Assembly (NCBI RefSeq): GCF_013030945.1
Contig: NZ_JABBXF010000016.1
Location: 1 to 64,000 of the forward strand
Source of the DNA: Streptomyces morookaense
Lineage (GTDB): Bacteria > Actinomycetota > Actinomycetes > Streptomycetales > Streptomycetaceae
Direction: 5' to 3'
Length of the DNA: 64,000 nt
In this document: positions 52,683-61,403 of the stretch, in pieces
Layout of the letters: every line of letters begins with the position of its first letter
Position numbering within the stretch: position 1 is the stretch's first letter
The notes under the pieces: generated by a model
What the model was told of the DNA's origin: nothing
Databases searched by the model: none
What the model saw: the letters and a program-made list of their open reading frames with translations, nothing else
Program-made: the position numbers and the translations under genes

Positions 52683-53684
52683 ATGACGATGACGATGTCC
52701 CCGCGCACTGCGGCCGGCACCCTGACCGACATGCTGTCCCGCAGCTCGGCGTCCCGGCCCGACGCGGTGTTCTGCACGTACCTGCCCGACGCCGTGGGCG
52801 GCCGGGCGGAGTCGCTCGGCCTCGCGGCGCTGGACCGCAGGGCCCGTCAGGTGGCGGCCCTGCTGCGGACCAGGGTGCAGCGGGGCGACCGGGTGCTGCT
52901 GGCGTTCCCCAACGGCCCGGAGTTCGCCGCGGCGTTCTTCGGCTGCCTGTACGCGGGAGCGGTGGCGGTGCCGGTGCCCGCGCCCCGGGGGCCGGTCCGC
53001 GCGTCGCTGTACGCGGCGGTCGAGGCGGACTGCCGGCCGGCGTTGGTGTGCACGGTGCCGGGGTGGCTGCCGCTGTTCGCCTCCCGGCCGGGGAGCCGCA
53101 GCGGGGCGGTGGTGGCCATCGGGCCGCCGACGGGCCGCTCGGCCGAACCGGTGCCGGCGGAGGCCTCCGATCTCGCCTATGTCCAGTACACCCCGCGCTC
53201 GTTCGGCCCGCCGCGGGCCGTGCCCGTCACGCACGGCGCGGCCCTGGCGGGGCTCTCGGCGTTCACCGCGGAAACCCGGCTGGGGGCGCGGGACCGCCTG
53301 GTCGGCTGGCTGCCCGCCCACGACGGCACCGGCCTGACGACCCAGGTGCTGCTGCCCCTCTTCACCGGCATGAGCACCTGGGCCCTGCCCTCGGGCACCG
53401 TGGCCCGCGACCCGCGCCGCTGGCTGGCGGCGATGTCGCAGCAGCGCGCCACCACGGGCGTGATACCGCCCGGCGCCCTCGATCTGCCGCACGGGACGGA
53501 CTACGTGCAGCGGTGCGCGCTGCAGCTCGGCCGGTGGCGGCTGGTGCTGGCACCGGAGCAGGGGGTCGACGGGGAGCGGCTCGACGCCTTCATCGGGGCG
53601 TACGCGGTGGCGGGTTTCTGGCCCGACGCCGTGGTCCGGGTGCCTTCCCCGCGGCCCTCGCGGCCCGTGGCGCGCCGGTCCTGA
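52683..53684 (+). CDS. Truncated fatty-acyl-AMP-ligase-like protein
   Basis: A 333-residue protein resembling the N-terminal two thirds of an ANL-superfamily ligase: GDRVLLAFPNGPEFAAAFFG, LYAGAVAVPVPAPRG, LVGWLPAHDGTGLTTQVLLP and the order PVTHGAALAGLSAFTAETRL. The usual ATP loop, YTSGSTGxPKG, is replaced by YTPRSFGPPRAVPVTH, which has lost its Gly/Ser/Thr pattern and the lysine. The adenylate-sealing C-terminal lobe is missing; the frame ends in a proline/arginine-rich tail. Ligase activity is unlikely. It may be a decaying gene or a protein kept for binding alone. It converges with the 5'-nucleotidase-family gene. Confidence 0.72.
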   Translation: MTMTMSPRTAAGTLTDMLSRSSASRPDAVFCTYLPDAVGGRAESLGLAALDRRARQVAALLRTRVQRGDRVLLAFPNGPEFAAAFFGCLYAGAVAVPVPAPRGPVRASLYAAVEADCRPALVCTVPGWLPLFASRPGSRSGAVVAIGPPTGRSAEPVPAEASDLAYVQYTPRSFGPPRAVPVTHGAALAGLSAFTAETRLGARDRLVGWLPAHDGTGLTTQVLLPLFTGMSTWALPSGTVARDPRRWLAAMSQQRATTGVIPPGALDLPHGTDYVQRCALQLGRWRLVLAPEQGVDGERLDAFIGAYAVAGFWPDAVVRVPSPRPSRPVARRS

Positions 53685-53691
53685 ACGGACG

Positions 53692-55479
53692 TCACCCGCG
53701 TGCCCGGACCCGGCCCAGGGGGGCCGGGGTCAGCGGCGTGTGCGCGCGGACGTACGCGATGAAGCTCTCGTGGTCGCGCTCGTGGCGGACGGGGGTGCGG
53801 AATCCGGCGAAGGCCGTGGTGCCGTCGAGTCCCAGCAGGGTGTAGGCGGGTGCGGCCAGCCGGTAGGAGCGGGACGGGTCCAGGGGGCGGCCGTCGAGGA
53901 GGACGTCGTGCGGGGCGATGCGGTCTCCGGCCGGTCCCGTGGCGTCGTAGGTGTACTGCACGTTGCGCGAGACGGCCAGCGGGGCGAACTGCAACTGCCC
54001 GTCGGCGTGGTACCACTGGTCCTCCAGGGCCCGGTGGATCTGTCGTCCGCCGACGGTGACGGTGAGGACCGGGTCCCCGTAGCCCACGGCGTTCCACGCC
54101 GCGGCGAAGACGACGGTGCCGGACGCCCCGTCGTGGACCAGGTCGCCGCCGAGGATGCAGGGGCCGGTGCGGGGGGCGGTGGCGACGATGCCGAGGTCCG
54201 CGGGGCGGACGGGATGGACGTTGCCGTCGTCGAACGGGCCGAGAGGACGGCTGCCGGCCCAACGGGCCCAGTCCGCGGCCAGGTTGCCGAGGGTGCTCTC
54301 CCCGGCCGGAGTGCGCTGCCGGGTGAACGAGCCGGTCTGCCGGCCGACCGGCGTGCGCGCCCGGGCGGCGGCCTGTCCGGCCCAGTACGCGGTGATCCGC
54401 TCCATGCCGGGGTCGGGGGCGATGTCACGGGTGTTGGGGTGGTTGACGGAGGTGGTCAGTTCCCTGACGACCCGTCCGGTGCCGGGGTCGAGCCGGAGGA
54501 CGGTTTCGTTGACGACCTGTCCGTGGCAGCCCGCTTCGACGAACGGCCGGGGGACGCCGTCCGGGTCGGGGACGCTCATGGTGAAGCGGTGGTGCCAGTG
54601 GCCGGTGACGACGGCATCGATGGCGGGCGAGACCTGGCGTGCGAGCTCGTAGGCGGGGCCGGAGGGGTGCGTGCCGGTGGTGAAGTCGGGCCCGGCGTAG
54701 GCCCCGTCGTGCACGCTGAGCACCAGGGCGCGGACGCCGCGGGAGGCGAGTTCGGCGGCGCAGCGGTCGGCGGTGGCGAGCGGGTCCAGGGTGCCGAGGG
54801 CGGGCTGGTAGGAGCAGGGGAAGGAAGCGGTGCCGGGGACGGTGAGGTGGATGAAGCCGACCGGGATCCGGCGTCCGTCCCCGGCGTCCGCCCACTCGAT
54901 GTTGTAGGGCGGCAGGACGGTCCGTCCGGTGGCGGACCACACCACGTTGGCGCTGTAGTAGCGGAAGTCCGCGCCGTGGAAGGGCCGTCCGGTGGAGTCG
55001 GGGAAGGCGTCGTCCCGGCCGGCCTCGGGGTAGGCCTCGCCGTGTTCCATGTGCCGGGTCAGGAAGGCCGGGGAGCGGTCGAACTCGTGGTTCCCGGCGG
55101 TGGAGAAGCGCAGGCCGAGCCGGTTGAGCACCTCGATCGTCGGCTCGTCGGCGAAGGCCGTCGCGTCGAACTCCCAGCCGGAGAAGAGGTCTCCGGTGGC
55201 GAAGAGGACCGAGTTGCGGTGCCCCCTGCGCAGCCGCTCCAGGTGGGCGGCCAGGTACGCGGCCCCGCCCACGGTGTACCGCGCTCCCCCGGCCCCGGTG
55301 ACGACGGCGTCGGTGCCGGGGGCCGCCTGCAGATACCCGTGCAGATCGGTGATGTTGAGCAGCTGCATCTCGACGGTGCCGCGGTTCGCGGCCCGAACCC
55401 GGCCGGCGGCCGCGGCCGGCATCACGGCGGCGGCGCCGGCCGCCAAGAGGCTCCGGCGCCGCAGGGGTTCCCGCACCAT
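53692..55479 (-). CDS. Exported metallophosphatase/5'-nucleotidase family protein
   Basis: A 595-residue protein. A Tat-like signal (RRRSLLAAGAAAVMPAAAAG) directs export. The metallophosphoesterase motifs are ITDLHGYLQ, FATGDLFSG, TAGNHEFDRS, LVLSVHDGA and VTGHWHHRF, the usual dimetal site. The C-terminal domain has the 5'-nucleotidase pattern ESTLGNLAADWARWA, VVFAAAWNAVGYGDPVLTVT and the substrate-binding end YRLAAPAYTLLGLDGTTAFA. It hydrolyses nucleotides or related phosphate esters outside the cell. An in-frame ATG lies 28 codons upstream (55563), but the signal starts best at 55479. Confidence 0.88.
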   Translation of the reverse strand: MVREPLRRRSLLAAGAAAVMPAAAAGRVRAANRGTVEMQLLNITDLHGYLQAAPGTDAVVTGAGGARYTVGGAAYLAAHLERLRRGHRNSVLFATGDLFSGWEFDATAFADEPTIEVLNRLGLRFSTAGNHEFDRSPAFLTRHMEHGEAYPEAGRDDAFPDSTGRPFHGADFRYYSANVVWSATGRTVLPPYNIEWADAGDGRRIPVGFIHLTVPGTASFPCSYQPALGTLDPLATADRCAAELASRGVRALVLSVHDGAYAGPDFTTGTHPSGPAYELARQVSPAIDAVVTGHWHHRFTMSVPDPDGVPRPFVEAGCHGQVVNETVLRLDPGTGRVVRELTTSVNHPNTRDIAPDPGMERITAYWAGQAAARARTPVGRQTGSFTRQRTPAGESTLGNLAADWARWAGSRPLGPFDDGNVHPVRPADLGIVATAPRTGPCILGGDLVHDGASGTVVFAAAWNAVGYGDPVLTVTVGGRQIHRALEDQWYHADGQLQFAPLAVSRNVQYTYDATGPAGDRIAPHDVLLDGRPLDPSRSYRLAAPAYTLLGLDGTTAFAGFRTPVRHERDHESFIAYVRAHTPLTPAPLGRVRARG

Positions 55480-55585
55480 GGCCCCAGCGTGCGGGGCGGG
55501 CGCGGCGGCCGGGCCCATTGGGCCGACGGACGGCATGTCCGCCGGCCATGGGCGCGGGTTCACATCGGGCTGCCCTGCAAGGGCG

Positions 55586-56752
55586 TTACTTCAGCGCGCT
55601 GCGCTTCTGCCACTGGTCCCAGGACTCCTGCCAGACCTCGAGGCCGTTGCCGACGTCGGTCTTCTCCGTGTTCGTCGTGTTCTTGACCTCGACGGTGGAG
55701 CCGATCGACAGGAAGTCGTAGACCTTCTTGGCGTCTTCGGTGGTCATGCCGAAGCAGCCGTGGCTGTTGTTCTCCACGCCGATGGACTTGTTCCAGGGCG
55801 CGGAGTGCAGGAAGGTGCCGGAAGCGGTCATGTGGGTCACCCACTTCGAGGGCAGCGACCACTGGTTGCCGTAGCCGATGGTGGAGGAGTCCATGACCTC
55901 GTCCGAGGCCTTGCTGCGGACGGTGTGGATGCCGCCGCGGGTGGGCGCCTCGGGGGAGCCGGCCGAGCCCATGACGCTGCCGACCTCCTTGCCGTCCTCG
56001 TACATGGTCAGCTGGTGGCTGGGCACGTCGATGACCGCCTTGCGGTCCTTGCCTATCGAGAAGCCGTAGTTGTAGTCGCGGGCGAACCAGCCGCCCTCGC
56101 CCGAGTCGATGCCGGCCAGCGAGCCCTTGACGGTCACCTTGGTCCCGGAGGGCCAGGGGGACTTGGGCCGCCAGTCGATGCGGTCCTTGCCCGAGTAGTC
56201 GGTGACCCAGCCCCAGGCGCCTTCCACCGGCACCGAGGTGTTGACCTTGAGGGCCTTCTCGATCTCGGCGCGCTTGTCCTTGTCGACCTTGTGGTCGAAG
56301 AGGATCGAGACGGGCATGCCGGTGCCCACGGTCTCCCCGTCGGCCGGGGTGTTGGTGAGCTTGTTGACCTTCGGGGCCTGCTGGGTGGTGAACTTCGAGG
56401 TCGTCGAGGTCTCCTTGCCCTTGGCCGACTTGGCCGTGGTGTGCACGGTGTAGGTGGCCTGCGGCCTGACCTTCCCCTGCGACGTCCACGAGGACCCGTC
56501 GTCCGCCAGCTGCCCGGCGATGTTCTGCCCCTTGTCGTCCTTGACGTCCACGGCGGTGAGTTTGCCGCCGTCGGCCTTGACGGAGATGGGCGAGCCGAGC
56601 GCGGCCTCCTTGCCGTCGGCGGCCGGGGTGACGGTGACCTTGGCCTCGGGCCCGGCATCCGCCTTGGCCCCGCCGGAACATGCGGTCAGCGCCAGGGAGC
56701 CCAGAAGGGCGGGTATCAGCAGGACGGGGCGACGGCCCGATCCGATGCGCAC
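55586..56752 (-). CDS. Lipoprotein L,D-transpeptidase
   Basis: A 388-residue lipoprotein. The signal peptide ends in the lipobox LTAC, giving a lipid-modified cysteine about residue 25. Two Ig-like domains follow (about 35-130 and 135-235), typical of mycobacterial and actinobacterial LdtMt2-type enzymes. The YkuD catalytic domain has HSAPWNKSIGVENNSHGCFG, with the catalytic cysteine in SHGCFGMT. It forms 3-3 crosslinks in peptidoglycan or attaches proteins. The GTG at 56752 has GGAGG 8 bases upstream; the ATG at 56767 overlaps that site. It is followed leftward by the 5'-nucleotidase gene after 107 bases. Confidence 0.93.
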   Translation of the reverse strand: MRIGSGRRPVLLIPALLGSLALTACSGGAKADAGPEAKVTVTPAADGKEAALGSPISVKADGGKLTAVDVKDDKGQNIAGQLADDGSSWTSQGKVRPQATYTVHTTAKSAKGKETSTTSKFTTQQAPKVNKLTNTPADGETVGTGMPVSILFDHKVDKDKRAEIEKALKVNTSVPVEGAWGWVTDYSGKDRIDWRPKSPWPSGTKVTVKGSLAGIDSGEGGWFARDYNYGFSIGKDRKAVIDVPSHQLTMYEDGKEVGSVMGSAGSPEAPTRGGIHTVRSKASDEVMDSSTIGYGNQWSLPSKWVTHMTASGTFLHSAPWNKSIGVENNSHGCFGMTTEDAKKVYDFLSIGSTVEVKNTTNTEKTDVGNGLEVWQESWDQWQKRSALK

Positions 56753-56767
56753 GTGTGCGACCTCCAT

Positions 56768-57044
56768 TGCTGCAAGAAATCCGTGGCGGGCCCTGCCCTG
56801 TCACCGGAACAGACGGGTTGTGCTCCCCCCACCACCCGTACAGATGATCCACATGCGTCTGCGGTTCCTGAAGTGAAGAAATTTGTCCGGCTAGAACCGC
56901 TTGTGGCTGATTCAGTCTGCGCCGGGCGTCATGCGACGCACCATGACCCGGATCACGCACGGGTTGACCACTTTGCGCAACCGTACGGGTGCGTACCGTT
57001 GCCGAAGCGGGTTTCTCCCCCGTCGCTTCGGGAACTGGGACCTC
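56768..57044. promoter_or_regulatory. Divergent promoter region
   Basis: These 277 bases lie between the L,D-transpeptidase and F420-type oxidoreductase genes. No gene is supported. A lower-GC patch runs from about 56865 to 56905. No clear promoter hexamers or operators were found. Confidence 0.4.
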
Positions 57045-58010
57045 ATGGTGCAAATCGGCTACACAATGATGTGCGAACAGGCGGGTCCCCGGGAGCTGGT
57101 CGAGCACGTGGTGGGGGCCGAACAGGCGGGCTTCGACTTCTCGGTCATCTCCGACCACTACTTCCCCTGGCTGGCCGCCCAGGGCCACTCCCCCAACGCC
57201 TGGGCCGTCCTGGGCGCCGCGGCGCAGGCCACGTCCCGCATCCCGCTGATGACGTTCGTGACCTGCCCGACCACCCGCTACCACCCGGCCGTGGTCGCCC
57301 AGCAGGCCGCCACGGTCCAGCTGCTGTCCGAGGGCCGGTTCCGGCTGGGGCTGGGGTCCGGCGAGAACCTCAACGAACATGTCGTCGGCTGGGGCTGGCC
57401 CGCGGTCGACGTGCGCCAGGAACGGCTGCAGGAGGCCGTGCAGGTCATCCGGGCCCTCTTCGCCGGCGGGACGGTCAACCACCACGGCGCCCACTTCGAC
57501 GTCGAGCACGCGAAGCTGTGGGACCTGCCCTCGCCTCCCCCGCCGATCGGCATCGCGGCCTCGGGCGAACGCTCCTGCCGGATCGCGGGCGGGCTGGGCG
57601 ACCTGCTCATCGCCACCGAGCCGAAGAAGGAGCTGGTGGAGGCCTTCGACCGGTTCGGCGGGGCGGGCAAGCCCCGTATCGGGCAGCTCGCCGTCTGTTA
57701 CGACCCGGACCGGGACGCGGCGATCGAGCGGGCCCACGCGCAGTTCCGCTGGTTCGGCCTCGGCTGGCGGGTCCTGGCCGAACTGCCGCACGAGGTCTCC
57801 TTCGCCGCCGCGTCCCGGTTCGTCACCAAGGACGACGTCGTCCAGGCGATCCCCTGCGGGACCCGGGTCGAGGACTTCGTGGCGGCCGTACGGCAGTTCA
57901 CCGAGGCGGGGTTCACCGAGGTCGCCCTGGTGCAGGTCGGCGGCGACCACCAGAGCGGCTATCTGCGCTGGGCCGCCGAGGAGTTGCTGCCCGCCCTGCG
58001 CGGCCTCTGA
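57045..58010 (+). CDS. F420-dependent LLM-class oxidoreductase
   Basis: A 321-residue TIM-barrel enzyme: MVQIGYTMMCEQAGPRELVE, FDFSVISDHYFPWLAAQGHS, GLGSGENLNEHVVGWGWPAV, the cofactor-contact PPIGIAASGERSCRIAGGLG and a C-terminal GFTEVALVQVGGD. The DHYFPW and GSGENLNEH segments mark the F420-dependent glucose-6-phosphate-dehydrogenase-like subfamily (TIGR03557 type) rather than FMN luciferases. The substrate is unknown. The start has a weak GGGAC site; longer upstream extension looks non-coding. The GNAT gene follows on the same strand after 42 bases. Confidence 0.88.
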   Translation: MVQIGYTMMCEQAGPRELVEHVVGAEQAGFDFSVISDHYFPWLAAQGHSPNAWAVLGAAAQATSRIPLMTFVTCPTTRYHPAVVAQQAATVQLLSEGRFRLGLGSGENLNEHVVGWGWPAVDVRQERLQEAVQVIRALFAGGTVNHHGAHFDVEHAKLWDLPSPPPPIGIAASGERSCRIAGGLGDLLIATEPKKELVEAFDRFGGAGKPRIGQLAVCYDPDRDAAIERAHAQFRWFGLGWRVLAELPHEVSFAAASRFVTKDDVVQAIPCGTRVEDFVAAVRQFTEAGFTEVALVQVGGDHQSGYLRWAAEELLPALRGL

Positions 58011-58052
58011 CCACGGAAATCGGTTGCCCGCCGGCCGTCCCGGTGCTGCAGT

Positions 58053-58838
58053 GTGCGGATGGATCGAGACGAGTTGCTGGCGCTGTTCGACCGCCAGATG
58101 CGCCGGAACGCCCGCCCCGACGGCCCCGGGGCCCGGATCGAACGGGCGGACGGGGTCGTACGGCAGGTGTGCGCGGCCGAGCACGGCTGGCACGGCATCC
58201 TGTGGTCCGGCCTCGACGAGGGGACGGCGGACGGGGCGGTCAGGGCCCAGGTCGAGCACTTCACCGCACTGGGCCGCGAGTTCGAGTGGAAGCTGTACTC
58301 CCACGACCGGCCCGCGGATCTCGCCGGCCGGCTCCGGGCGGCCGGCTTCGTGCCCGAGCCCGCGGAGACCCTGATGGTCGCCCCGGTCTCCGCCCTGTCG
58401 CCCGACACCGGCCCGCCGGAGGGCATCCGGCTGCAGCCGGTGACCGACGCGGCCGGCGTGGCCCTTATGACGGAGGTCCACGAACAGGCCTTCGGCACAC
58501 CGGGCCGCCGCCTCGGCGAGCGGGTCCTGGAGCAGCTGGAGCGGGAGCCGGACAGGCTCGTCGCGGTCCTCGCGATGGCCGGCGACCGGCCGGTGAGCTC
58601 GGCCCGCATGGAGTTCTGCCCGGGGACGGACTTCGCCGGGCTGTGGGGTGGCGGGACGGTGCCGGAATGGCGGGGGCGGGGCGTCTACCGGGCGCTGATC
58701 GCCCATCGCGCGCGCATCGCGGCCGAGCACGGCGTCCGCTACCTGCAGGTGGACGCGTCCGACCAGAGCCGTCCGATCCTGGAGCGGCTGGGGTTCACGG
58801 CGCTGAGCGTCACCACGCCGTGGCTGTACCGGCCGTAA
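58053..58838 (+). CDS. GNAT-family N-acetyltransferase
   Basis: A 261-residue protein. The N-terminal half is a divergent GNAT-like region (HILWSGLDEG, GFVPEPAETLMVAPV); the C-terminal half has the acetyl-CoA site GGGTVPEWRGRGVYRALIAH with the R/QxxGxG/A-type loop, followed by HGVRYLQVDASDQSRPILER and GFTALSVTTPWLY. It transfers an acyl group to an amine; target unknown. The GTG at 58053 and an ATG two codons later are both possible starts. A hairpin follows 19 bases after the stop. Confidence 0.85.
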   Translation: MRMDRDELLALFDRQMRRNARPDGPGARIERADGVVRQVCAAEHGWHGILWSGLDEGTADGAVRAQVEHFTALGREFEWKLYSHDRPADLAGRLRAAGFVPEPAETLMVAPVSALSPDTGPPEGIRLQPVTDAAGVALMTEVHEQAFGTPGRRLGERVLEQLEREPDRLVAVLAMAGDRPVSSARMEFCPGTDFAGLWGGGTVPEWRGRGVYRALIAHRARIAAEHGVRYLQVDASDQSRPILERLGFTALSVTTPWLYRP

Positions 58839-58857
58839 CGGGTCCGGGAGAGGAAAG

Positions 58858-58886
58858 GCCCGGCCAGGACGGGGTCCTGACCGGGC
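58858..58886. terminator. Hairpin terminator
   Basis: A 13-bp stem with one mismatch (GCCCGGCCAGGAC with GTCCTGACCGGGC) around a 3-base loop after the acetyltransferase gene, before the convergent secreted protein gene. Confidence 0.7.
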
Positions 58887-58951
58887 GGGATCTCAAGGTG
58901 TCGCACTGTTCGGAGAACCGGCCGGCCGTCGCGAGCCGCCCGGTGACGGTG

Positions 58952-59488
58952 CTACTTGTGAGCGGCCGCCGCGCTCGGCGTCGTGGCGCACGTGATGTCC
59001 GTGCCCACCGGGTAGATCCCGTCCTTCTTGGCCTGTCCGCCCTGGTACTCGTAGTACAGGTAGGAGTAGAGCTCGATCCGCCTGCTCGGGCCGCAGGCCG
59101 AGTCGGCGGCGATCTGGTAGGTCAGCTTGACCGTGCGGCTGGCCCCGGGGACGACGGGCACGTTGTAGCGCACGACGCCGCTCTGGTTGGAGACGTCGCA
59201 CTGGACCGCGTCACCGCTGCAGGACTTGAAGGTGTACTTCAGCCCCGGGTCCTGCGAGGTGTTCCACGTCGGCTGGATCGACTGGTACACGAACTGGGTG
59301 TTCGTGGTCTGGTCGTTGGTGAAGGTCATGGTGAGGGTGACCGTCGAACCCGGCGTCGCCGACGCCTTGTCGGCGGCGATGGCCATGGCCGGTGCCGGGG
59401 CCGCCGAGGCGGGCTGGGCCAGGCCGGCGCCGAGGGCGGCGGCGAGGACAGCGGACAGGCCGAAACGTCTGAGCCGTGTGGAGTTCAT
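58952..59488 (-). CDS. Secreted beta-sandwich-like protein of unknown function
   Basis: A 178-residue protein with a signal peptide (RLRRFGLSAVLAAALGAGLA, cleavage near ASAAP). The mature part is rich in Thr and Ser with a fold pattern like DUF11/CARDB-type adhesive beta-sandwiches: GSTVTLTMTFTNDQTTNTQF and VPGASRTVKLTYQIAADSAC. Four cysteines may form disulfides. No enzyme motif is present. A role as exported binding or surface protein is possible but not shown. The start codon is supported only by the signal peptide. Confidence 0.72.
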   Translation of the reverse strand: MNSTRLRRFGLSAVLAAALGAGLAQPASAAPAPAMAIAADKASATPGSTVTLTMTFTNDQTTNTQFVYQSIQPTWNTSQDPGLKYTFKSCSGDAVQCDVSNQSGVVRYNVPVVPGASRTVKLTYQIAADSACGPSRRIELYSYLYYEYQGGQAKKDGIYPVGTDITCATTPSAAAAHK

Positions 59489-59751
59489 GGCGGTGGAGCG
59501 TAGGAAGGCGCGCGCGGCCTGACAGCACCGCCCGATCAGGACCGGCCAGGGGACAGGACGGACAAGTGGCACGCGGCGCTGGTGCGGGGCAGGGTCCCAT
59601 CCGGGAACATGCGTACGAGTTGACCGGAATATGCCACCGGCGCCACGACGGCCCTCCGTTCGTACGGCCGGCGGGCGGCCGGACGGGTGGCCGGCGGCGA
59701 CCCGCCCGCGGCAGCGTTGCCACTCCCGGCGGCGCACCGGACCATGCGGCC

Positions 59752-59985
59752 ATGTCTCAGTGCGAAGTGTGCGGCAACGAATACGCGATGGCCTTCACCG
59801 TGGAGGCCCAGGGCGCCCGACACGTGTTCGACTCGTTCGAGTGTGCCATTCACAAGATGGCCCCGATCTGCGAGCACTGCGGGGTCAAGATCGTCGGACA
59901 TGGCGTGGAAGCGGACGGACGCTTCTTCTGCGGGGCGCACTGCGCGCTCTCGAAAGGCGCCAAGGGGCTGGTCGACCACGTGTGA
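59752..59985 (+). CDS. Small zinc-binding (metallothionein-like) protein
   Basis: A 77-residue protein with six cysteines and several histidines in a zinc-ribbon pattern: MSQCEVCGNEYAMAF, HVFDSFECAIHKMAPICEHC, IVGHGVEADG and FFCGAHCALSK. It probably binds two metal ions. Similar small proteins are widespread in actinobacteria and often annotated as metallothionein-like; a role is not established. The start is placed at the first Met of the cysteine-rich part. Confidence 0.78.
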   Translation: MSQCEVCGNEYAMAFTVEAQGARHVFDSFECAIHKMAPICEHCGVKIVGHGVEADGRFFCGAHCALSKGAKGLVDHV

Positions 59986-60006
59986 CCGGCGGTGCCGGAG
60001 CAGTTC

Positions 60007-60219
60007 TCAGAGCAGTTCCCGGACGATCCGCTCGGCCGCCTCGTCCTCGGCGGCGTGCGGTGACAGCTCGCTGAGCGTGTCCAGGTCCCGGTCCTCGCGG
60101 AGCTCGGCCTCCCAGGCGGCGGCCAGCTTCTCCTGCTGCTCCTGCGGCTGCTGCTCGACCTTCTGCCGGTTCGCGGGGCTCAGCGCCGCGAGGAAACGCG
60201 TCAGTTCGTCAGTCGGCAT
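60007..60219 (-). CDS. Small acidic helical protein
   Basis: A 70-residue protein, MPTDELTRFLAALSPANRQK followed by a Gln/Glu-rich helix (VEQQPQEQQEKLAAAWEAEL) and an acidic end. No cysteines or hydrophobic spans. GGGAG lies 8 bases before the ATG. It converges with the zinc-binding protein gene, 21 bases away. Function is unknown. Confidence 0.65.
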   Translation of the reverse strand: MPTDELTRFLAALSPANRQKVEQQPQEQQEKLAAAWEAELREDRDLDTLSELSPHAAEDEAAERIVRELL

Positions 60220-60296
60220 GGAGGGGCTCCCTCGGATGTTCGGCGGCCTGCGCTCCACTTCTACCGCGGACGGTGCCGGGCCGCATCGCGAGGACG

Positions 60297-60734
60297 TCAG
60301 ACCCGGACCCTCTCGCACCGCTTGCGCAGTGCCCGGTTGAGGGCGTCGAAGTCCTCGGTCGTCCGGGCGACGGTCCCGGCGAAGGCGGGGACCAGCAGGC
60401 CGGTGAACTTCTCGTCCTGGACCACCCGGGTGCCGCCGCCGTCCAGGTCGGTGAGGACGAACCGGTGCAGCCCGTCGAAGAGGCCCGGCAGTACGAGCCG
60501 TCCCGTCCAGGACAGCTCCCGCTGCGGAACGGCGGTGCGTATGCGGGGCCGGAAGGTCACCGTACGGCCGTGGACGGGGAACATCCGCAGCCGCAGCCGG
60601 GCGCCCGGGGCGATCTCGCCGGACGCCTCCCGGATGAAGGGGTTCCAGTCGGGGTAGCGGGGCAGGTCGGTCAGTACCTCCCAGACCCGGGCCGGGGTCG
60701 CGGCTATGTCGACCATCGTGGCGATCTGGCGCAT
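60297..60734 (-). CDS. SRPBCC-family (START-like) protein
   Basis: A 145-residue protein of the polyketide-cyclase/START-like fold: [40 protein letters not shown] and the final helix [15 protein letters not shown]. The pattern DWNPFI is typical of the subfamily that binds hydrophobic ligands in a helix-grip cavity. No ligand can be assigned. GGAGGAGAGG precedes the ATG. It is divergent from the DUF488 gene. Confidence 0.85.
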   Translation of the reverse strand: MRQIATMVDIAATPARVWEVLTDLPRYPDWNPFIREASGEIAPGARLRLRMFPVHGRTVTFRPRIRTAVPQRELSWTGRLVLPGLFDGLHRFVLTDLDGGGTRVVQDEKFTGLLVPAFAGTVARTTEDFDALNRALRKRCERVRV

Positions 60735-60837
60735 CGCCCTCTCCTCCTCCCGGACCGGCCGGCACCGGATGCGGACACGGCCGTTCCGCCTCAGGATAGG
60801 ACGCAGGCGGACACATCAGCAGCCCGAGGAGGCGACG

Positions 60838-61200
60838 GTGGCCCAGGGGCAGCAGGTGCGTGCACGCCGGGTCTACGAGGACCCCGAGCGCGGCGACGGC
60901 ACCCGGGTGCTCGTCGACCGCATCTGGCCGCGCGGGCTGAGCAAGGAGAAGGCCGCACTGGACGAATGGTGCAAGGCCGTGGCCCCGTCCACCGCACTGC
61001 GCCGGTGGTACGGCCACGACCCCGAGAAGTTCGCCGAGTTCGGCCGCCGCTACCGGGCGGAACTGCGCGACGCGGAGCACACCGAAGCCCTGCGGCACCT
61101 GCGGGAGCTGGCCGGGAAACGGACGCTGACCCTGCTGACCTCCACCAGGGAGTGCGAGATCAGCGCCGCTGCGGTGCTCACTGACATCCTGGGTGACTAG
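60838..61200 (+). CDS. DUF488 family protein
   Basis: A 120-residue protein. The pattern RVYEDPERGDGTRVLVDRIW, PRGLSKEKAALDEWCKAVAP, LRRWYGHDPEKFAEFGRRYR and TLLTSTRECEISAAAVLTDI matches DUF488, a family of unknown function with conserved Arg, Trp and Cys. GAGGAGG precedes the GTG start. The TAG stop forms part of the CTAG at the left end of the inverted-repeat element (61197-61390), so the original end of the gene may have been altered by that insertion. Confidence 0.85.
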   Translation: MAQGQQVRARRVYEDPERGDGTRVLVDRIWPRGLSKEKAALDEWCKAVAPSTALRRWYGHDPEKFAEFGRRYRAELRDAEHTEALRHLRELAGKRTLTLLTSTRECEISAAAVLTDILGD

Positions 61201-61390
61201 GGCGTGTCCGATGGGTCGGTGCGGGCTCCGCGGCGTCTGGTGCGGTGCATCGCAAGGCGGAGCATTACCCGCGTACTGGGCGTACTCGGGTGATGCGACA
61301 ACGCGGCGAGGTGCCGTGCCTGGGGGCACCTCCCAGCGGTAGCTGGGGGAGCGTCGCGGGGCCCGTGCTGACCCGTCGGACACGCCCTAG
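61197..61390. mobile_element. MITE-like element with terminal inverted repeats
   Basis: The ends are CTAGGGCGTGTCCGATGGGT and, at the right, the inverted GACCCGTCGGACACGCCCTA plus G, bordered by CTAG. About 194 bases with no coding frame between. A 42-bp dispersed repeat lies inside. This is the form of a small non-autonomous transposon. Each border CTAG also provides the stop codon of one of the two convergent genes (61198-61200 and 61387-61389). Confidence 0.75.
61314..61355 (-). repeat. 42-bp dispersed repeat, copy B
   Basis: Reverse complement of 45310-45351 with about two differences. It lies within the MITE-like element, suggesting that the short repeat travels with, or is part of, a larger mobile family. 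Confidence 0.8.
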
Positions 61391-61403
61391 GGCGTGTCCG
61401 ACG
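61374..61403. repeat. Perfect 30-bp palindrome at the right end of the element
   Basis: The right inverted repeat continues past CTAG into a partial second copy of the left end, giving a perfect palindrome centred between 61388 and 61389 (half-site CGTCGGACACGCCCT). It overlaps the stop of the MFS gene and could act as a terminator. Confidence 0.75.
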
